In this document: positions 14,014 to 16,921 of the stretch, piece by piece
How the letters are laid out: each line of letters opens with the position of its first letter
How positions within the stretch are numbered: position 1 is the stretch's first letter
NCBI GenBank assembly: GCA_003170325.1
Contig: PMZP01000087.1
Span: 3,453 to 20,373 of the forward strand
DNA length: 16,921 bases
Source of the DNA: Candidatus Tayloriibacteriota bacterium
GTDB lineage: Bacteria > Patescibacteriota > Minisyncoccia > Phycocordibacterales > PALSA-1337
Direction: 5' to 3'
Notes under the pieces: generated by a model
The model's database searches: none
What the model was told of the DNA's origin: nothing
Seen by the model: the letters and a program-made list of their open reading frames with translations, nothing else
Translations under genes and position numbers: made by a program

Positions 14014-14166
14014 ATGAACGGTCCAACTTCCACAATTCGGGGCATTACATTGATCGAAGTTCTTTTGTACAGCGCCTTACTTTCTTTTCTGCTGTCCGGT
14101 TTCATCCAGTATGCCTACGGGATCCATTTCGGAGACTTGCAATTAATGGACAAGATAAATCAATGA
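14014..14166 (+). CDS. Mini-prepilin, 50 aa
   Basis: A complete small gene of 50 codons plus stop: a short leader MNGPTSTIRG, then ITLIEVLLYSALLSFLLSGF. This is a canonical type IV prepilin cleavage site (G10/I11) with Glu at +5 (E15), followed by the hydrophobic N-terminal helix and only about 20 more residues ending DKINQ. It starts 2 nt after the preceding stop and its TGA overlaps the next ATG (ATGA), so it is locked into the operon. No globular pilin head is present, which is far shorter than ordinary pilins (130-160 aa). It may be a helix-only subunit that primes or joins the pilus tip, or a truncated minor pilin. Confidence 0.72.
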   Translation: MNGPTSTIRGITLIEVLLYSALLSFLLSGFIQYAYGIHFGDLQLMDKINQ

Positions 14167-14495
14167 ATCGCGGCTTCATGGCATTGATAGCTGTTGTTTT
14201 GCTGGCTACCAGCACATTGGCGTTCTCTCTTGCGACGATGTCCGCGGCGGCTTCCTATTCCGATGTCGCTTACCGGCGCGAGCTACGTATCCAGGCGCAG
14301 TTGAACGCGCAAGCCTGTCTCGATTCAGTTTCTCTGATGGCCGCTAAAGATTATTTCCTGAATGGCCCGGTACATTTATTCGCGTTCGGTTGCAATGCAG
14401 TTGTGACGAATGATTTTAATGGGAATGTGAGTATTGAAGTACGCACGACTCTTGGAGGAGTTGGTGCGGAGGAAATTGAGTCTATCAAAATATGA
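14163..14495 (+). CDS. PilX/GspK-like minor pilin, 110 aa
   Basis: The N-terminus MNRG followed by FMALIAVVLLATSTLAFSL is a very short prepilin leader with cleavage after G4 and a hydrophobic helix. Position +5 is Ile, not Glu, as in PilX/GspK-type minor pilins, which can lack Glu5 and cap the pilus tip. An alpha-helical spine continues to about residue 60 (RRELRIQAQLNAQ). A small C-terminal domain contains two cysteines, C52 and C77, that could form a disulfide. The start overlaps the previous stop by 4 nt. It is the last gene of the pilus operon and converges on the trxB-like gene with a 9-nt gap and no visible terminator. Family membership rests on architecture rather than a firm sequence match. 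Confidence 0.65.
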   Translation: MNRGFMALIAVVLLATSTLAFSLATMSAAASYSDVAYRRELRIQAQLNAQACLDSVSLMAAKDYFLNGPVHLFAFGCNAVVTNDFNGNVSIEVRTTLGGVGAEEIESIKI

Positions 14496-14504
14496 TAGAT
14501 GCCT

Positions 14505-15461
14505 TTATTTCGCGTTCAGCCATAGGTAAATGTCCTCAACAGCTTTGACCGCATCACCGGCGGCGATGTTGTTCTGGTGGAAGAGACCATCGGTAACGTC
14601 GCCAGCAGCCCAAATGCCGTCGTCGCTGCTGATTAAAGAGGCGCGTTGATTCTTGGCATCTATTGGAACCCTGTTGAATTGGTCCAGAGCGATCAAGCCT
14701 TTAAGAAAGTCGGTATTTGGAATGGAACCGATTTCCACGAATATTCCAGTCACCGCGAGCTCGACGTCTTTCTTGGCTTTTGTGTCGGTGTAAATCAATG
14801 ATGTAACGAACTTATCGCCTTTGACTTTCTTTGGTACCGCAAAAGCGACTAGTCTAACTTTTGGATTCTTTGAGACGGCGTCGACGGTTGCTTGATCAGC
14901 CCTGTAATCGCTGCGACTTAAAAGTGTGACGCTCTTGCAGTAAGCCATGAGCTGTGCGGCGGCTTCAAAGCCCGCATTGCCTCCACCGATGACGACTACA
15001 TCCTGGTCGGAATATAAAGGTCCGTCGCAAGTGGCGCAGTAGATGATGCCTTTATTCTCGTATTTGTCGGCACCTGGTACGTCCATTTTGCGTCTACGGC
15101 TTCCGGACGTGATGAGAACCGACTTGGCTTCATAAAAGCCTTTGTCAGTTGTAACTTTGAAATGCGATTCTCCTAGCTTCAAGCTCCCAACTCCCAGCTT
15201 CTTGACTTCAATAACCGCTTCTCCATCCTTGAAATCTATGATGTCTTTGCCATAAGCCTTGGCGTGAGCTTCCAAATTCCTGGAAAGGTCGAGTCCGGAA
15301 ATGGCGACCGTGCCGATCCAATTCTCGATCTTTTCCGAGACATTGCTCTGTCCCAGCCAGTCTTTGGTGATCAAAACCGAGCGTAGGCGTTTGCGAGCCG
15401 CGTATACTGCCGCCGCAGCTCCCGCCGGTCCGCCGCCTATGATTGCCAGGTCGTAGGTCAT
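14505..15461 (-). CDS. trxB: Thioredoxin-reductase-like FAD flavoprotein
   Basis: A 318-aa class II pyridine nucleotide-disulfide oxidoreductase of normal TrxB length. Visible are the FAD-binding GGGPAG (9-14), the redox-active CATC (142-145) in IIYCATCDGPLY, the second dinucleotide fold GGGNAG (159-164) and the C-terminal FAD motif IWAAGDVTDG. It probably passes reducing power to thioredoxin or a related thiol protein. The NADPH-selective HRRxxxR is replaced by SRSDYRAD after VTLL, and GGGDSA by GGGNAG, so cofactor choice is uncertain and the protein could be AhpF- or ferredoxin-type. Residues 87-99 (KKLGVGSLKLGES) look like a small repeat-derived insertion. An extended -10 lies 10 nt upstream of the ATG, giving a near-leaderless transcript. 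Confidence 0.85.
   Translation of the reverse strand: MTYDLAIIGGGPAGAAAAVYAARKRLRSVLITKDWLGQSNVSEKIENWIGTVAISGLDLSRNLEAHAKAYGKDIIDFKDGEAVIEVKKLGVGSLKLGESHFKVTTDKGFYEAKSVLITSGSRRRKMDVPGADKYENKGIIYCATCDGPLYSDQDVVVIGGGNAGFEAAAQLMAYCKSVTLLSRSDYRADQATVDAVSKNPKVRLVAFAVPKKVKGDKFVTSLIYTDTKAKKDVELAVTGIFVEIGSIPNTDFLKGLIALDQFNRVPIDAKNQRASLISSDDGIWAAGDVTDGLFHQNNIAAGDAVKAVEDIYLWLNAK
15165..15203 (-). repeat. Short purine-rich repeat insertion in the trxB-like gene
   Basis: On the coding strand this stretch carries GCTGGGAG, GTTGGGAG and GCTAGGAG in close succession, imperfect copies of one octamer. It encodes K87-S99 between two strands where TrxB proteins normally have a shorter turn. The CTAGGAG core also occurs in the rpoD-uvrD hairpin at 86-92. 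The element identity is an inference. Confidence 0.35.
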
Positions 15462-15471
15462 AGTGCGGGAT

Positions 15472-15480
15472 ATTGTAGCA
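15472..15480 (-). promoter_or_regulatory. Extended -10 promoter of the trxB-like gene
   Basis: TGCTACAAT on the minus strand (TACAAT at 15472-15477), identical to the hisS element. Ten nt separate it from the ATG at 15461, so a leader of about 3-4 nt is predicted. Confidence 0.5.
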
Positions 15481-15495
15481 TAAGAAATGAGGATG

Positions 15496-15504
15496 TGATA
15501 TTCT
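15496..15504 (+). promoter_or_regulatory. Extended -10 promoter of the 107-aa gene
   Basis: TGATATTCT: TATTCT at 15499-15504 preceded by TGA. Nine nt separate it from the ATG at 15514. The two divergent -10 elements are only 21 nt apart, so the -35 regions of this gene and the trxB-like gene must overlap and may compete for polymerase. Confidence 0.45.
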
Positions 15505-15513
15505 CGATTCCAG

Positions 15514-15837
15514 ATGAAATGGAATATTTGTTACCTTGAGTTCAGCTATCACACCAACCATGGTCCGGATCTTTTCCATGAAGTGAGCGTCTTTTTACGA
15601 AGGGACATTCAGGTGCACATGGATTCAGAAACTATGGTCATTAGCGCAGTTCCGGGATGCAAGCTTACTCTTAAGAATCCGACCAAAGAAAATGAGAACC
15701 TTTCCAAGAAGCCTCAAGCTATCAGGGTCAATCTGACATGTGAAGAAAATGCGCAGGAACTTTGGAATTTTATTGAGGCTACACGGAATAGAGGTTGCAT
15801 TGATTGTATAGATCATGAGATTTCGTTAAAGGCTTGA
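15514..15837 (+). CDS. Hypothetical protein, 107 aa
   Basis: I do not recognise the family. The product is soluble, with no signal peptide or membrane segment. The N-terminal half looks beta-rich (FSYHTNHGPDLFHEVSVFLRRD, then METMV-like strands), and the C-terminus has a helix (ENAQELWNFIEATRN) and a CIDCID motif that could bind metal or form a disulfide, a possible link to the divergent flavoprotein gene. It has its own near-leaderless promoter and a strong terminator, so it is a single-gene unit. The minus-strand frames across this region are shadows. There is no Shine-Dalgarno before the ATG. Confidence 0.6.
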   Translation: MKWNICYLEFSYHTNHGPDLFHEVSVFLRRDIQVHMDSETMVISAVPGCKLTLKNPTKENENLSKKPQAIRVNLTCEENAQELWNFIEATRNRGCIDCIDHEISLKA

Positions 15838-15854
15838 TTGCCAACCAATTCAAA

Positions 15855-15883
15855 TCCCGCGAACAGGTCGCGGGAATTTTATT
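15855..15883. terminator. Terminator between the 107-aa gene and ftsZ
   Basis: TCCCGCGA (15855-15862), 5-nt loop, TCGCGGGA (15868-15875), then ATTTTATT on the plus strand. The 8-bp stem is perfect. It lies between two convergent genes; on the minus strand the downstream run is weaker (ATTTGAATT), so it serves mainly the plus-strand gene and perhaps ftsZ as well. Confidence 0.85.
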
Positions 15884-15904
15884 ACTTGAAAAACTACAGC
15901 GATT

Positions 15905-16921
15905 CTATTTCAACTTGCTCCTTCGGAGAAAAGCCGGAATGGCACCCCAATCATCATCGTCATCTTTGGCTGGTTCGGGTTTCTTGATGTCGATGGATTT
16001 GGCACGTTCGACCATGGCTGGTTCGCGGCGTGATTCGGGCGGTGGATTGTAGATCTTGCCGGCAGACGCGGATGTGCCACGGTCTTTTTCTTTGGCGGAA
16101 CCGCGCATCATGGCGGCGATGGCGGATTCGGCTTGTTGGGCTGGTGTGGCGCGTTGGGGAGTAGTGGCCAGACCGGAACTAGATGGCCTTGAAGCGGCGG
16201 CGGAGACGCCTTCGGGGAAGCCGGTGGCGATGACGGTTATCTTGATCTCATTCTTCTTCAACTTATCGTCGCGAACGGTTCCGAAGATGATCTTGGCTTC
16301 GGGGTCGATGGATTCGGTGATGACTTTGGCGGCGTCTTGTATCTCGAACATGGTCAGGTCCTCGCCTCCGGCAATGGAGAAGAGCACGCCCTTTGCGCCG
16401 GCGATGGAGACGTCCAATAATGGGGAATTGATGGCATTCTTGGCAGCTTCGATAGCGCGATTTTCGCCGGAAGCCGAGCCGATGCCCATGAGAGCCGAAC
16501 CGGCGTTTTCCATGACCGTGCGGATATCGGCGAAGTCAATGTTGATGAGACCGGGTGTGGTGATGAGGTCGGAGATGCCTTCGACGGCCTGCCGCAGGAT
16601 CTCATCGCACATGGCGAAAGCGTTCTTGACCGTGGTTTCCTTGTTGACGGCCGAAAGCAAGCGATCATTGGGGATTACGATGATGGCGTCGACTTCCTTG
16701 CGCAGATCTTCCAGGGCGGTCTCGGCGATGCGGGAACGCTGGCGTCCTTCGAAGTAGAAAGGCTTGGTGACCACGGCCACGGTCAGACAGCCGAGCTCTT
16801 TTGCGGTGCGAGCCACCGTCGGACTAGCGCCACTACCGGTACCGCCGCCCAAACCGCAGGTCACGAAGACCATGTCGGCGCCTTTGACGGCTTCCTGGAT
16901 CTCTTCCTTGTTCTCTTCGAC
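15905..16921 (-). CDS. ftsZ: Cell division GTPase FtsZ, C-terminal part
   Basis: The gene runs off the window edge; the frame is open to 16921 (VEENKEEIQEAVKGADMVFV), so the ATG at 16873 is internal and not the start. About 338 residues are visible. The tubulin signature CGLGGGTGSGA is intact, as is the T7 loop NIDFADIRTVMENAG, whose Asp activates GTP hydrolysis in the neighbouring subunit. After the core, a linker of about 80 residues rich in Ala, Pro and Ser precedes the tail DDDDDWGAIPAFLRRS, the conserved peptide that binds FtsA and other membrane tethers. Expected full length is about 400 aa. FtsZ polymerises at midcell to form the division ring. The signature reads VTCGLGGG where most FtsZ have VTAGMGGG. 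Confidence 0.96.
   Translation of the reverse strand, partial: VEENKEEIQEAVKGADMVFVTCGLGGGTGSGASPTVARTAKELGCLTVAVVTKPFYFEGRQRSRIAETALEDLRKEVDAIIVIPNDRLLSAVNKETTVKNAFAMCDEILRQAVEGISDLITTPGLINIDFADIRTVMENAGSALMGIGSASGENRAIEAAKNAINSPLLDVSIAGAKGVLFSIAGGEDLTMFEIQDAAKVITESIDPEAKIIFGTVRDDKLKKNEIKITVIATGFPEGVSAAASRPSSSGLATTPQRATPAQQAESAIAAMMRGSAKEKDRGTSASAGKIYNPPPESRREPAMVERAKSIDIKKPEPAKDDDDDWGAIPAFLRRSKLK

Noticed and set aside
15208..15579. A 123-codon minus-strand frame overlapping the trxB start
   Set aside because: It is a frame-shifted shadow of the trxB-like N-terminus and runs through both divergent promoters.
16056..16757. A 233-codon open frame on the plus strand opposite ftsZ
   Set aside because: It is antisense to the conserved FtsZ core, is Met/Ser/Arg-rich with no recognisable domain, and mirrors FtsZ codon bias; FtsZ is certain on the other strand.

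Overview
The window looks like a compact chromosome segment from a Patescibacteria/CPR (Parcubacteria-type) bacterium. The evidence is dense core genes with short gaps, an FtsZ ending in an acidic tail plus an IPAFLRR-type motif, a short PilB without its N-terminal domain, tiny membrane proteins, and almost no Shine-Dalgarno sites. TGA is used as a stop (positions 3303-3305 and 11564-11566), so code 11 applies. No tRNA, rRNA, CRISPR array, transposase or phage gene was seen. The lineage call is an inference from gene content.

Layout. 1-89: 3' end of a primary sigma factor gene. 120-3305 (+): UvrD-family helicase with a C-terminal Fe-S, RecB-like nuclease domain. 3337-6128 (-): hisS, a DEDDy exonuclease, and a membrane-anchored DsbA-like oxidoreductase with its own promoter. 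6221-6646 (+): unknown protein with a clean terminator. 6720-7248 (-): two overlapping small membrane-protein genes behind a strong promoter with a perfect dyad in its spacer, preceded by a solitary HicB-like gene. 7320-9317 (-): typA/bipA. 9490-10164 (-): adenylate-kinase-like P-loop protein. 10394-14495 (+): type IV pilus operon (pilB, pilC, three pilin-like genes). 14505-15461 (-): thioredoxin-reductase-like flavoprotein. 15514-15837 (+): unknown small protein. 15905-16921 (-): ftsZ, running off the window.

How the genes work together. The five pil genes overlap or nearly abut and are probably one transcript. PilB powers assembly and PilC is the inner-membrane platform. The three downstream genes encode a pilin N-terminus fused to an LVIVD-type beta-propeller, a 50-residue mini-pilin, and a PilX/GspK-like minor pilin without Glu5. 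Together they look like a pilus tip or priming complex with a propeller adhesin. hisS and the exonuclease probably share a transcript.

Two cross-cutting patterns stand out. First, extended -10 elements (TGNTANNNT) lie only 6-10 nt upstream of the start codons of six genes, which predicts leaderless or near-leaderless mRNAs. Second, conserved genes carry in-frame insertions made of nested inverted repeats (strong in typA, moderate in uvrD, weak in the trxB-like gene). These resemble palindromic elements that have invaded coding sequence.
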